Assembly (NCBI RefSeq): GCF_018383585.1
Contig: NZ_JAHAMK010000039.1
Coordinates: 1 to 35,308 of the forward strand
Source: Microvirga sp. 3-52
GTDB taxonomy: Bacteria > Pseudomonadota > Alphaproteobacteria > Rhizobiales > Beijerinckiaceae
Direction: 5' to 3'
Length of the DNA: 35,308 nucleotides
This document shows positions 14,793 through 23,198 of this stretch, in pieces (positions within the stretch are counted from its first letter, which is position 1; the number at the start of each line of letters is the position of its first letter). A program made the translations under genes and the position numbers. Below the pieces are notes generated by a model. It made no database searches and was not told where the DNA came from. It saw nothing but the letters and a program-made list of their open reading frames with translations.

Positions 14793-17396
14793 TCAGTTCC
14801 GGCGCAGCAGCCGCTCGAAATAATCGAGTTCTTCCTGCGGCCGGCTGGGATCGCCCAGCTTGCGCCGCAATTCCTCCAAAATCCGCTGGGCGCGTTGGGC
14901 GGGCGACTGGCCCGCGCTGGGCACGTCGACGCGGCCGTCGGAGTAGTCCCTATTCCGCATCGGTCGGCCCAGGGGATCGTTGTCGCGCTGACCGGTCTGC
15001 TGGTTGCCCTGCGGATTGCCCTGGCCCGGCTGTTCACCGGCCTGTTCGTTCCCTTGGCCGTCGCCCTGCTGCATCTGCTGCATCTGCTGCGCCATGCCCT
15101 GCATGCCGCGCCGCAGGTTCTCGAGCGCCCGGCCCTGGGCGTCGACCGCCGGGCCGTCCTGACCTTGGCCCAGAGCGCCTTCCGCATCACGCATGGCCTG
15201 TTCGGCTTCGCCGAGACCCTGCTCGCCCTGCATGCCCATGCCCTGCATCCGCCGCTGCAATTCCTCCAGCCGCTCTCTCAGGGCCTGCTGCCGCTGCTTG
15301 AGTCCCAAAGGATCCTGGTCCTGGCCTCCTTGGCCGTCTTCGGCCTGCTCCTGGCCTTCGCCCTGCTGGCCCTGCTGACCCTGTTGGCGCTGACCCTGCT
15401 GCCGTTGGCCCGGGCGCTGCCCTTGCTGGCGCTGTCCGTTGCGATCGCCCTGCTGCATGCGCCGGTTCTGGCCGTCCCGGAAGGTTTCGTCGCGCAGGTT
15501 CTGCTGCTCACGCGCCATGTCTTCCAGATCCTGCATGGCCTGGTTCATCTCGCGCCCGAGCGGATCGGTCATGCGGCTGTTGGGTTGGGCGGTCTGCAGG
15601 TTCTCGAGGATGTTGCGCAGCTGCTCGAGGAGACGCTGGGCCTCGGCCACGTCGCCGCGGCGCATGGCCTCCTCCATCTGGCGCAGCATGCGGTTGAGGT
15701 CGTCCTGCGAGATCATCCGGTCCGGAGGCGTACGCTGGTTCTGGTCCTGCGACTGCTGGTTCTGCTGCATGCGCTGGGCGAATTCGCGCAGGAACTTGTC
15801 CATGGCCTGCCGCAGCTCATCCGTCAGGCGCCGGATCTCGTCGTCCGTCGCGCCCCGGTCCATGGCCTCCTTGAGGCGCTCCTGGGCTGCGCGCAGCTCC
15901 CGCTCAGCATCGGAGAGGCCGCCGTCCTCGATCTGGAGCGCCATGGCCCAGAGCCAATCGGCCACATCGATGAGCTCTTGGTCGGTCTTCGCAACGCGCA
16001 GGCGCTCCGTGCCAGCGCGAAGGCCCATGAACACGCCCCATTGCGGGGTGTATTCTTCCGGTGCGATCAGCAGCGCATCGAGCGCCACCTGAACGCGCTT
16101 TCGATCATCCGGGGCGAGCACGAGGTTCCGGCGCTGCTCGACCAGGGCCTTGGCGAGAGGATTGATGAACGGACGCTGCGGCAGGGTGAAGGCGATCGTC
16201 TCGCTAGTCGCCTCCTGGCCCGCCTCGTCCTTGGCCTTGAGCCTGATGGTCACCGGGGCTCCGGCCCAGGCATGGTTCGTGAGGTCGACCGGTGACTTGG
16301 TGTCCGGGGCGTTCTCCTCATGGCTCGGGAGAGCCAGGGTGAGCTGCGGGGCCGGGACGAGAGAGCGGCCCTTGCTGTTGTCAGCCTTCTCCACGATCCC
16401 TTCGAGGGAGGTGATGCCATAATCGTCCTTGCCCTTGTAGCTCAAGGTGAAGGTGCCGCGCGCATTGACTTCGGGCGGCATGGTGAAGGCGATTTCCGGC
16501 AGCCGGTCGGGAATGGCCTCGATGGTCAGGGTCACACTGTTGGCAAAGCCCGTGCTGACCGTCAGTTCGCTCGAGCCATCGAGCTTGAAGCGTTCCTCGC
16601 GCATGTCCGTGCGCTGATTGGCCTTGGGAGGCAGAGGCGTCAGGCCCTTGCCCGGCTTGACCTCCGCGCTGCCCTCGCCGGCGATCCGGACGACGACGGT
16701 CGAGTGGATCGGCGCCCGCAGGCTTTGCCCGCGGGCCAGGTCGATCATCAGCGGCGGGGTGCGGGTGTAAAGGGGTGGGTCGATCCATCCGTCGATCCGG
16801 AAGGACGGGGAGGCGGTCTCGATCCTCCGCCAGTCGAAGGCCGCGGCGAGCCGCGAGCCGATCTCGGGTCCCGCCACGAAGGCGCTCGTCACCAGGGCGA
16901 GAAGGCCCGCAGCCCGCAAGGCATAGCGGTCGCGCTTCGCCATATTGGGCTGCGGCAGGCCGACGCGCATGCGGCCGACGGCTTCTTCCGCGCGCTTGCG
17001 ATGAAGCGCCCAGAGAGCCTTGGTGCCGGGATCCGTCGAGCCGAGGGCAAGCGTATCGTCGAGAACGCGGGCCGGGCCGTGGCTCAGGCCCGTTTTCCGG
17101 TCGAGGCGGTCGAGTGCGCGCGTCCGGGTCGGCATGCGCAGGCGTAGCAGAGGCCAGAGCGACAGAAGAAAAGCCGCCGTGAACAGACCCAAGCCGATGG
17201 TGCGCCACAGGGGCGGGGCATCGAGCCAGAGGCCGAGCCAAGACAGGGTGAAGAACAAAAGGACAATGGCGAACGGCAGCCAGAGCCGGGGCCAGGCTTC
17301 CTCCCACCAGAGGGACCAGCGGGCATGCGCGACCAGACGCCCGAACCGCTGATTCAGGGGACTGCGCCCAGGCGTCGGGTTCGGGCCTTCGCTCAT
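14793..17396 (-). CDS. TIGR02302 family large membrane protein
   Basis: The protein has 867 residues. Membrane segments lie at about 37-57, 65-84 and 159-177, followed by a beta-rich periplasmic-type region (about 185-420) with IDGWIDPPLYTRTPPL and ARGTFTLSYKGKDDYGITS. The C-terminal half is a long helical, Gln/Met/Gly-rich region (about 480-867). A low-complexity GQRQQGQ-type tract lies at about 15,300-15,460. The layout and position near lysA match the alphaproteobacterial TIGR02302/DUF4175 family, whose function is not known. I chose the ATG at 17396 because GGGAG lies 9 nt upstream; an earlier ATG is immediately next to that site. The long plus-strand frames across this gene are antisense artefacts of high GC. 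Confidence 0.88.
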   Translation of the reverse strand: MSEGPNPTPGRSPLNQRFGRLVAHARWSLWWEEAWPRLWLPFAIVLLFFTLSWLGLWLDAPPLWRTIGLGLFTAAFLLSLWPLLRLRMPTRTRALDRLDRKTGLSHGPARVLDDTLALGSTDPGTKALWALHRKRAEEAVGRMRVGLPQPNMAKRDRYALRAAGLLALVTSAFVAGPEIGSRLAAAFDWRRIETASPSFRIDGWIDPPLYTRTPPLMIDLARGQSLRAPIHSTVVVRIAGEGSAEVKPGKGLTPLPPKANQRTDMREERFKLDGSSELTVSTGFANSVTLTIEAIPDRLPEIAFTMPPEVNARGTFTLSYKGKDDYGITSLEGIVEKADNSKGRSLVPAPQLTLALPSHEENAPDTKSPVDLTNHAWAGAPVTIRLKAKDEAGQEATSETIAFTLPQRPFINPLAKALVEQRRNLVLAPDDRKRVQVALDALLIAPEEYTPQWGVFMGLRAGTERLRVAKTDQELIDVADWLWAMALQIEDGGLSDAERELRAAQERLKEAMDRGATDDEIRRLTDELRQAMDKFLREFAQRMQQNQQSQDQNQRTPPDRMISQDDLNRMLRQMEEAMRRGDVAEAQRLLEQLRNILENLQTAQPNSRMTDPLGREMNQAMQDLEDMAREQQNLRDETFRDGQNRRMQQGDRNGQRQQGQRPGQRQQGQRQQGQQGQQGEGQEQAEDGQGGQDQDPLGLKQRQQALRERLEELQRRMQGMGMQGEQGLGEAEQAMRDAEGALGQGQDGPAVDAQGRALENLRRGMQGMAQQMQQMQQGDGQGNEQAGEQPGQGNPQGNQQTGQRDNDPLGRPMRNRDYSDGRVDVPSAGQSPAQRAQRILEELRRKLGDPSRPQEELDYFERLLRRN

Positions 17397-17870
17397 GCCA
17401 AACATCTCCCGCTGCACGAATGTGCAGATAACCCCCACAAAAAAGCTAGCACGCATGCTCTGGATGACCAGCGGTCAATTGCGCGCGGAGCTTCAAGAAG
17501 AGGTGACCGCTCGAAAATCCTAATCGTTCAGGCGGAGCCTTGTTCGATGCGAATTGAAAGTCCGGTCCAGGGAGGGCCGGGGTCGTTGGTCCTCACGACG
17601 CTCTCCGAGATCGGCTCAGAAAGGGGCATAGCTCTCGAAACCCATCGCCCCACGAACCTCGGGCTTGCCCGAGGCGGGCTCTTAGTCTGCCGCAAGTCGG
17701 TTGTTTTCGACTTGCGGCACGGAGGAGGGGGAGGCGGGGGGGACCCGTCCGTTACGGCCGTCCCGATGCTGTGAAGCGCCGCGCTGTTCAAACCGGGATC
17801 ACCGGCACAGGGCCGGTGACGACGGGGAAGGGCGAGCATGAACAATCTTCATCAGGCGCGCCGCCGCTTT
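17397..17870. other. 474-bp gap with three perfect hairpins
   Basis: No convincing gene lies here. Three inverted repeats stand out: 17658-17675 (CCTCGGGC / GCCCGAGG, almost no loop), 17688-17719 (12-bp perfect stem TGCCGCAAGTCG, 8-nt loop GTTGTTTT), and 17799-17819 (TCACCGGC / GCCGGTGA, 5-nt loop). None has a clear T-run. A G-rich run with GGGGGGG lies at about 17720-17741. The gap lies between the lysA stop and the TIGR02302 start, so these hairpins could be lysA 3'-end structures, regulatory sites for the downstream gene, or part of a repeat family. Confidence 0.6.
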
Positions 17871-19139
17871 TCAGTCCAGCCAGCCCGGAACCCGGTCGAG
17901 CCCGATCAGCTCCTCATAAGCCGGGCGCGGGCGCACCACCGCGTGCTCCTCGCCGCGGACGAGCACCTCGGGCACCAGAAGCCGCGTGTTGTAGGTGTTG
18001 GCCTGAACCGCCCCATAGGCGCCGGCCGTCATGATGGCGATGAGGTCGCCCGCTTTAACGGCCGGCATGTCACGGGAGAGGGCGAGGTAATCGCCGGTCT
18101 CGCAGACGGGACCGACCACGTCGGCGACGACGTGCGGTGTATCGGGAGATGCCTCCTCGACCGGCTTGATATCGTGATGGGCCTCGTAGAGCGTCGGGCG
18201 GATGAGGTCGTTCATCGCCGCATCGACGATCACGAAAGGTTTGTCGGCGCCCTGCTTGACGTAGATCACCCGGGCGACGAGCACGCCCGCATTGCCGGCG
18301 ATCATGCGGCCCATCTCGAACACGAGCTTGAGGCCGAGATCCTTGGTATGGCGCTTGATGATCGCCGCATAGGCCTGCGGATCGGGCGGAGGCTCATTGT
18401 CCTCGCGATAGGGCACGCCAAGGCCGCCGCCGAGATCGATGTGATGCAGCTTGTGCCCGGCGGCCATCAGATCGCGGGCGAGTTCGGCGAGAAGGGCGGT
18501 CGCGTTGTCGTAAGGCGCAAGATCCGTGATCTGGCTGCCGATATGCATATCGACGCCCGTGACCTCGATCCCCTCGAGCGCCCCCGCCCGGGCATAAACC
18601 TCGCGGGCGCGGGCGATGGGAATGCCGAACTTGTTCTCGGACTTGCCGGTTGAAATCTTGGCGTGGGTCTTGGCGTCCACGTCCGGGTTGATGCGGATCG
18701 AGACCGGTGCGCGCACGCCCTTGGAGACCGCGACCTCGGAGAGCGCCTCGAGTTCCGGCTCCGATTCCACGTTGAAGCAGAGGATTCCGCTCTCGATCGC
18801 GAAGGCCATCTCGGGCCTCGTCTTGCCGACGCCGGAGAACACGATGCGCTCGCCCGGCACGCCGGCGGCCAGCGCGCGGCGCAGCTCGCCCTCGGAGACG
18901 ATATCCATGCCGGCGCCAAGACGGCCGAGGGTCCTGAGCACGGCCTGATTGGAATTGGCCTTCATGGCATAGCAGACGAGGGCATCCGTATCGGCGAAAG
19001 CCTCGGCAAAGACCCGGTAGTGCCGCTCCAGGGTGGCCGAGGAATAGCAATAGAACGGAGTGCCGACCTCATCGGCGAGGCGGCGCAGATCGACGTCCTC
19101 CGCGTGGAGGACACCGTCACGATAGGCGAAATGGTGCAT
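17871..19139 (-). CDS. lysA: Diaminopimelate decarboxylase
   Basis: This PLP enzyme performs the last step of lysine synthesis, meso-diaminopimelate to L-lysine, in the cytoplasm. The 422-residue length is typical. The PLP lysine is K60 in VCYAMKANSNQ. Other motifs are DIVSEGELRRAL, VSIRINPDVDAKTH with KISTGKSENKFG, DMHIGSQITDL, the glycine loop HIDLGGGLGVPY, and the C-terminal GPVCETGDYLALSRDMP, in which the cysteine-glutamate pair from the second subunit completes the active site. It starts 9 bp after the lptM stop, so the two form an operon. Confidence 0.97.
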   Translation of the reverse strand: MHHFAYRDGVLHAEDVDLRRLADEVGTPFYCYSSATLERHYRVFAEAFADTDALVCYAMKANSNQAVLRTLGRLGAGMDIVSEGELRRALAAGVPGERIVFSGVGKTRPEMAFAIESGILCFNVESEPELEALSEVAVSKGVRAPVSIRINPDVDAKTHAKISTGKSENKFGIPIARAREVYARAGALEGIEVTGVDMHIGSQITDLAPYDNATALLAELARDLMAAGHKLHHIDLGGGLGVPYREDNEPPPDPQAYAAIIKRHTKDLGLKLVFEMGRMIAGNAGVLVARVIYVKQGADKPFVIVDAAMNDLIRPTLYEAHHDIKPVEEASPDTPHVVADVVGPVCETGDYLALSRDMPAVKAGDLIAIMTAGAYGAVQANTYNTRLLVPEVLVRGEEHAVVRPRPAYEELIGLDRVPGWLD

Positions 19140-19148
19140 CGAAAAAGC

Positions 19149-19397
19149 CTAAAGCAGCGGATCGAGGATAAAGGGCTTGTTCGGAATCGTGTAGCCCCGG
19201 TTCGGCTGGGAGCGGGGCGTGCCGACCGGAGAGGGCAGGGTGGCGTCGCTCGTCGGGGCCTGTGTCTGGGTCTCGGCCGCCTGCGCCGAGGCGTCCGGCG
19301 GCGGCTCGAGCGCGCCGCGTCGGCCGCAGGCGGTCAGACCGAGAGCAAGAAGGCCGCAAACCAGGATGGCGCGAGGGAAGGTCAGGCTGGACGACAT
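19149..19397 (-). CDS. lptM: LptM-like lipoprotein (LPS translocon maturation)
   Basis: This 82-residue lipoprotein has a signal peptide at 1-23 and lipobox LTAC, so C24 is lipidated. The motif CGRRGALEPPP directly after it is the hallmark of the LptM (YifL) family, which assists maturation of the LptD-LptE translocon in the outer membrane. The rest is a Pro/Ala/Gln-rich tail. I chose the ATG at 19397, preceded by GGAG; the much longer frame upstream is non-coding. The lptM-lysA pairing is also seen in other proteobacteria (yifL near dapF/lysA). Confidence 0.85.
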   Translation of the reverse strand: MSSSLTFPRAILVCGLLALGLTACGRRGALEPPPDASAQAAETQTQAPTSDATLPSPVGTPRSQPNRGYTIPNKPFILDPLL

Positions 19398-19638
19398 AGA
19401 GAGCTCCGAAACGTGGCCGCACCATAACGGCAAGCGTTGCCGGATGCGAGAGGCAAAGCGGGCCTGATCAGCCCTTAAGTCGAGCTGAGGAAGGAATCGC
19501 ATTGTAAATATTCCGTAAGGTAAGAAATGCTGGAGCGTATCGTTTTCCCGCACGTTATAGCCAATCCTGAAGGCATTGAAATAACATATAGAAAGGCGAC
19601 TTCAGGGCCTTCAACGAGAGGGGTGTGGAGAGACCGAC

Positions 19639-21274
19639 ATGCCAACAAGATACGACGAACTTCGCTTGGTCATCTTGGAAGACGGCGACACGGATTTCGC
19701 CCTTACGCCAGCCGACGAAGCGTTCAACGTCCTGGGTAATGCTGACGCAAATACGATCACGGGCAACGCATTCGACAATATCCTGAATGGCGGCGCCGGT
19801 GCCGACAATCTCAGCGGCGGCGGCGGCAACGATACTTATGTTGTCGATGAGGAGGGCGATGTCGTCACGGAACTGGACAATGGCGGCACGGATACGGTTC
19901 GCTCGAGCGTGAGCTTCTCCCTGACGGCCGGGGCTGTCTTCGTCGAAAACCTTGTCCTGATCGGCAGTGCGGAGATCAGCGGCACCGGCAATGGGCTTGC
20001 CAATGCCATGACGGGCAACGAGGCCGCTAATACCCTTGATGGTGCAAGCGGCAACGACGTCCTGTTCGGCGGCGGCGGCGGTGACGATCTCGTCGGCGGC
20101 GAAGGCGACGATCGCCTTGATGGCGGTACCGGTGCCGACGAAATGTCAGGCGGTACCGGCAACGACACCTATGTGGTCAATGATCAGAATGATGCGATCA
20201 CGGAGGGATCCGCCGCAGGAACAGATACGGTCAGCGCTTCGATCACCTATTCCATCGCAATGCAGGCCAATCTCGAAAACATCGTTCTTACCGGGACAGC
20301 CAGCCTCAACGCGACCGGCAATGCCAACAGCAACAGCCTGATCGGCAATGCGGGCGTCAACGAACTCATCGGCGATGCCGGCAATGATTCCCTGGACGGT
20401 GGCGCAGGCGCAGATCGCATGAACGGCGGCGTCGGTAACGACACCTATACCATCGACAATGCCGGAGACGTGATCGTCGAGAGCGAGGGTGTCGACACGG
20501 TCGTGTCGTTCCTTGCCGAATATACTCTGGCGGCTGGACTCGAGAACCTCCAGGCCGGCGGTACGGGAGCCGTCAACCTCACCGGTAATGCAGTTGCCAA
20601 TGTGCTCACCGGCAACAGCGGCGCCAACATTCTGAATGGCGGCGCTGGCGTGGACACCATGACGGGCGGTTCGGGAAACGACATCTACCTCGTCGACAGC
20701 GCATTCGAGATCGTCACCGAAGCGACCGGCGGCGGCATCGACACGGTGCGGGTTTCGACCAGCTATTCGCTCGCCGCCACTGCCGAGGTGGAATTCCTTA
20801 CCTCGGACACGAACGCGAACGTGCGGCTGGGCGGTTCGGAGCTTGCCAATACGATCGTCGGCGGAAACGGTCGCGACGTGCTTCGGGCTGGGTGGCAATG
20901 ACGTCCTCGACGGCGGTCGCGGGCGGGACGACCTGCGCGGCGGGATCGGCCGGGACTCCTTCAGGTTCGACGATCATCCTACGCGCACGACCGTCGATAG
21001 GGTCCTCGACTTCAATGTCCGCTATGATTTCGTTGTGCTCGACAACGCGATCTTCAGCAAACTCGGACGCGGTTCGGAAGGCGTTCCGGGAAAGTTGAAT
21101 GCAGCCTACTTCCGCATCGGCGATCGCGCACTCGATTCAAATGATTACCTCATCTACAATCCCGTGACGGACGATCTGATATTCGACTCGAATGGCTCGC
21201 GCGCGGGCGGCATCTTGAAGATCGCGGACTTCAACAATGTCCGACTGACGGCCGCCGACATCCTCATCATCTGA
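19639..21274 (+). pseudogene. RTX-type calcium-binding repeat protein, interrupted by a frameshift
   Basis: The gene encodes a repeat protein of the hemolysin-type calcium-binding class, usually secreted unfolded by a type I system. The first frame (420 residues) contains GGxGxD-type nonapeptides, each followed by GNDTYVVD-like segments at about residues 63, 174, 267 and 347, with spacer modules of about 80-110 residues. Near 20,885 the frame shifts: after GGNGRDVLR it reads AGWQ and stops, while another frame continues GGNDVLDGGRGRDDLRGG. That frame ends with a typical C-terminal secretion region (FDDHPTRTTVDRVLDFN to TAADILII). Two bases lost, or one gained, would explain it. The ribosome site GGAGAG supports the ATG at 19639. 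No adhesion or enzymatic domain is seen. The DNA may be truly broken, or the break may be a read error. Confidence 0.8.
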
Positions 21275-21280
21275 TTCGAT

Positions 21281-21315
21281 CATGGACCCTGGCGGGCTTA
21301 CTGCCAGGGTCCATG
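21281..21315. terminator. Perfect 13-bp hairpin after the RTX gene
   Basis: CATGGACCCTGGC (21281-21293) pairs perfectly with GCCAGGGTCCATG (21303-21315) around a 9-nt loop. It lies 6 bp after the RTX stop, a typical terminator place, but there is no T-run, so it may act as a 3'-end stabiliser or Rho-linked stop. Confidence 0.55.
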
Positions 21316-21408
21316 ACTGAGCCAAGCTTACGGGATCGTGAAGGCCATGATGACGTCGGGCGCCCTGCGGGGCTTGAGGTCGGCCGCGAAAAGCGTCACA
21401 TCCACCTC

Positions 21409-22065
21409 ATGTCGACCTCCAAACCGCAACCCCATCGAAGCCGCCTTTGGCTCGCTGGCCCGGCCGCCCTGGCCCTGATCTGTATAGGCGCCGTCTGGTA
21501 CGGCCTTGCGCCCTTAGACCCCATGGTGGCCGGCGTTGCCGAATGCCGCGCCTCGAAGCCCACGGCCGATCGGCTGAAGCCGCTGGCCAAGGGCGAGGTG
21601 GCGGCCGTCGGCGTGAGCAATGCTCCGAAGCCGCCGCCGGTCATTGCCTTCACCGGCCCCGAGGGGCAGCCGATGAGCCTGTCCGACTTCAAGGGCAGGA
21701 CGATCTTGGTCAATCTCTGGGCGACCTGGTGCGTGCCCTGCCGTGAGGAAATGCCCGCCCTCGACAAGCTGCAGGCCGAGCTGGGCGGCCCCGATTTCCA
21801 GGTCGTCGCCATCAATGTCGACACCCGCAACCTTGAAAAGCCCAAGGCTTGGCTGCAGGATAACGGCATCAAAAACTTGGCCTATCATGCCGATCCGGAG
21901 GGCAAGCTGCTGCAGGTGCTGCAGAAATCCGGCCATGTGGTCGGCTTGCCGACCACCTTCGTGGTCGATGCCTCGGGCTGCGAGATCGCCCTGCTCAAGG
22001 GTCCGGCCGAATGGGCCTCGCCCGATGCCGTCACCTTCATGAAAACGGCTTTGGGTCGATCCTAA
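21409..22065 (+). CDS. tlpA: TlpA-type thioredoxin-like disulfide reductase
   Basis: This is a membrane-anchored periplasmic thioredoxin of 218 residues. One uncleaved hydrophobic segment (about 14-33) anchors it. The thioredoxin domain (about 75-215) has the active site W107-C108-V-P-C111 and the cis-proline segment VVGLPTTFVVD. TlpA proteins reduce periplasmic targets, notably in cytochrome oxidase (CuA) assembly. An extra cysteine pair (C47 and the one in VVDASGCEIA) is typical of Bradyrhizobium-type TlpA, which has such an internal disulfide. I prefer the ATG at 21409: the frame from 21313 starts inside the hairpin and adds a polar tail. The ribosome site is weak. Confidence 0.87.
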   Translation: MSTSKPQPHRSRLWLAGPAALALICIGAVWYGLAPLDPMVAGVAECRASKPTADRLKPLAKGEVAAVGVSNAPKPPPVIAFTGPEGQPMSLSDFKGRTILVNLWATWCVPCREEMPALDKLQAELGGPDFQVVAINVDTRNLEKPKAWLQDNGIKNLAYHADPEGKLLQVLQKSGHVVGLPTTFVVDASGCEIALLKGPAEWASPDAVTFMKTALGRS

Positions 22066-22379
22066 GCCGGAAAGGCGCCGCCGCCGTCCGGAACGCCGAT
22101 CGTGCCGGAAAAGGCCGGCTTCGAGAGCCGCCAGGGGCGGTCCATGGCCTGCCGGGCCTCGCCGCGCTCGAGCCGGCGCGGAGTGCCGTCCGCCAGAATC
22201 TCGTCGATCACCAGAAAGCCCAGCACCTGCAGCATGACGGCGGCCATTTTGGTGGATCGGTCATCCGCCCGGATGGACAGGGAGCCGGCAGCATAGATCC
22301 GCTCCATGAGGCTCCTGGGATGATGAGCCACGGGCTTGCGTGGCTTGAATGCGACGACATTCGGTTCGGGTTCGATCAT
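22062..22379 (-). CDS. Hypothetical protein
   Basis: The 105-residue product begins MIEPEPNVVAFKPRKP. It has a helical middle (SLMERIYAAGSLSIRADDRS, MAAVMLQVLGFLVIDEI) and a C-terminal part rich in arginine and glycine. No known domain is recognised. The ATG at 22379 has GAGAAGGGG about 8 nt upstream, so I prefer it to the ATG six codons earlier. It converges on tlpA, and the two stop codons overlap by 4 bp. The composition suggests a soluble cytoplasmic protein. Confidence 0.65.
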   Translation of the reverse strand: MIEPEPNVVAFKPRKPVAHHPRSLMERIYAAGSLSIRADDRSTKMAAVMLQVLGFLVIDEILADGTPRRLERGEARQAMDRPWRLSKPAFSGTIGVPDGGGAFPA

Positions 22380-22514
22380 GGTACAGCCCCTTCTCACCGC
22401 TCCTTATTATTCTGTGATGAGCGGCCTTTCTGTTGAGTTCAGCACACTTCCAGTGTGCCGGAAACTGAGCCGTTTGAGGAATGCGACATAAGACGCTCCC
22501 TTGGCGGGCGCCTC

Positions 22515-22545
22515 AAAACGCAAAAGGCGGAGCTTTGCCCCGCCT
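22515..22545 (-). terminator. Terminator after grxD
   Basis: A 9-bp stem with one mismatch (22525-22533 with 22537-22545) and a 3-nt loop is followed, on the minus strand, by TTTTGCGTTTT. It lies 23 bp beyond the grxD stop and ends the purine/bolA/grxD run. Confidence 0.7.
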
Positions 22546-22568
22546 CGATCTCGTCAGTCGGTAGGTTC

Positions 22569-22904
22569 TCAGGCGCTCTGCTGAACCTGGATGCCCTTGT
22601 CGATGAAGAGCTGCTGCAGCTCGCCGGCCTGGAACATCTCGCGGGTGATGTCGCAGCCGCCGATGAACTCGCCCTTCACGTAGAGCTGGGGAATGGTCGG
22701 CCAGTTGGAATAGTCCTTGATGCCCTGCCGCACGGTCTCGTCCTCGAGCACGTTGACGCCCTTGTAAGGCACGCCGAGGTAGTTGAGGATCTGGACCACT
22801 TGCCCCGAGAACCCGCACATGGGGAATTGCGGCGTGCCCTTCATGAACAGCACGACGTCGTTGGACTTCACTTCGTTGTCGATGATCTGGTTGGCGTCAG
22901 CCAT
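22569..22904 (-). CDS. grxD: Monothiol glutaredoxin (CGFS type)
   Basis: The 111-residue protein carries and delivers [2Fe-2S] clusters, typically together with BolA proteins, in the cytoplasm. The single active cysteine is C30 in PMCGFSG. Other family elements are [31 protein letters not shown] and [18 protein letters not shown] upstream supports the ATG at 22904. It follows bolA by 45 bp on the same strand, the usual pairing of the two partners. Confidence 0.96.
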   Translation of the reverse strand: MADANQIIDNEVKSNDVVLFMKGTPQFPMCGFSGQVVQILNYLGVPYKGVNVLEDETVRQGIKDYSNWPTIPQLYVKGEFIGGCDITREMFQAGELQQLFIDKGIQVQQSA

Positions 22905-22949
22905 GGAATTCTCCTTCTTCCCGACGGTCAAGGCGTCGGGGTTCGTGTC

Positions 22950-23186
22950 TCAATTGTCGGGTGCCACGGTCGTCAATGCAAGGGCATGAAGCACGCCCCC
23001 CATGCGTCCTTGCAGCGCCGCATAGACCATCTGGTGCTGCTGGACCCGTGATTTGCCCTTGAAAGCCGAGGACGTGACGGTGGCGGCGTAGTGGTCGCCG
23101 TCGCCCGCCAAATCCTTGATCTCCACGACCGCATCCGGCAGGGCGGCTTTGATCATGCTCTCGATATCATGGGCATTCATTGGCAT
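22950..23186 (-). CDS. bolA: BolA family protein
   Basis: This 78-residue protein is a partner of CGFS glutaredoxins in iron-sulfur handling and iron sensing. It has the BolA fold with VEIKDLAGDGDHYAATVTSS, then FKGKSRVQQHQMVYAALQGR, which holds the conserved histidine that binds the shared cluster, and a C-terminal LHALALTTV. GAGGAG eight bases before the ATG at 23186 supports the start. It lies 12 bp after purL, so all of purL-bolA-grxD may be one transcript. It is the short BolA2/IbaG-like form. Confidence 0.92.
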   Translation of the reverse strand: MPMNAHDIESMIKAALPDAVVEIKDLAGDGDHYAATVTSSAFKGKSRVQQHQMVYAALQGRMGGVLHALALTTVAPDN

Positions 23187-23198
23187 GGATCAAACTCC

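Noticed and set aside
14676..16295. A 539-residue plus-strand frame rich in Leu, Ala and His
   Set aside because: It is antisense to the TIGR02302 gene, whose minus-strand frame has membrane segments, a ribosome site and family features. The leucine richness is the mirror of the Gln-rich region.
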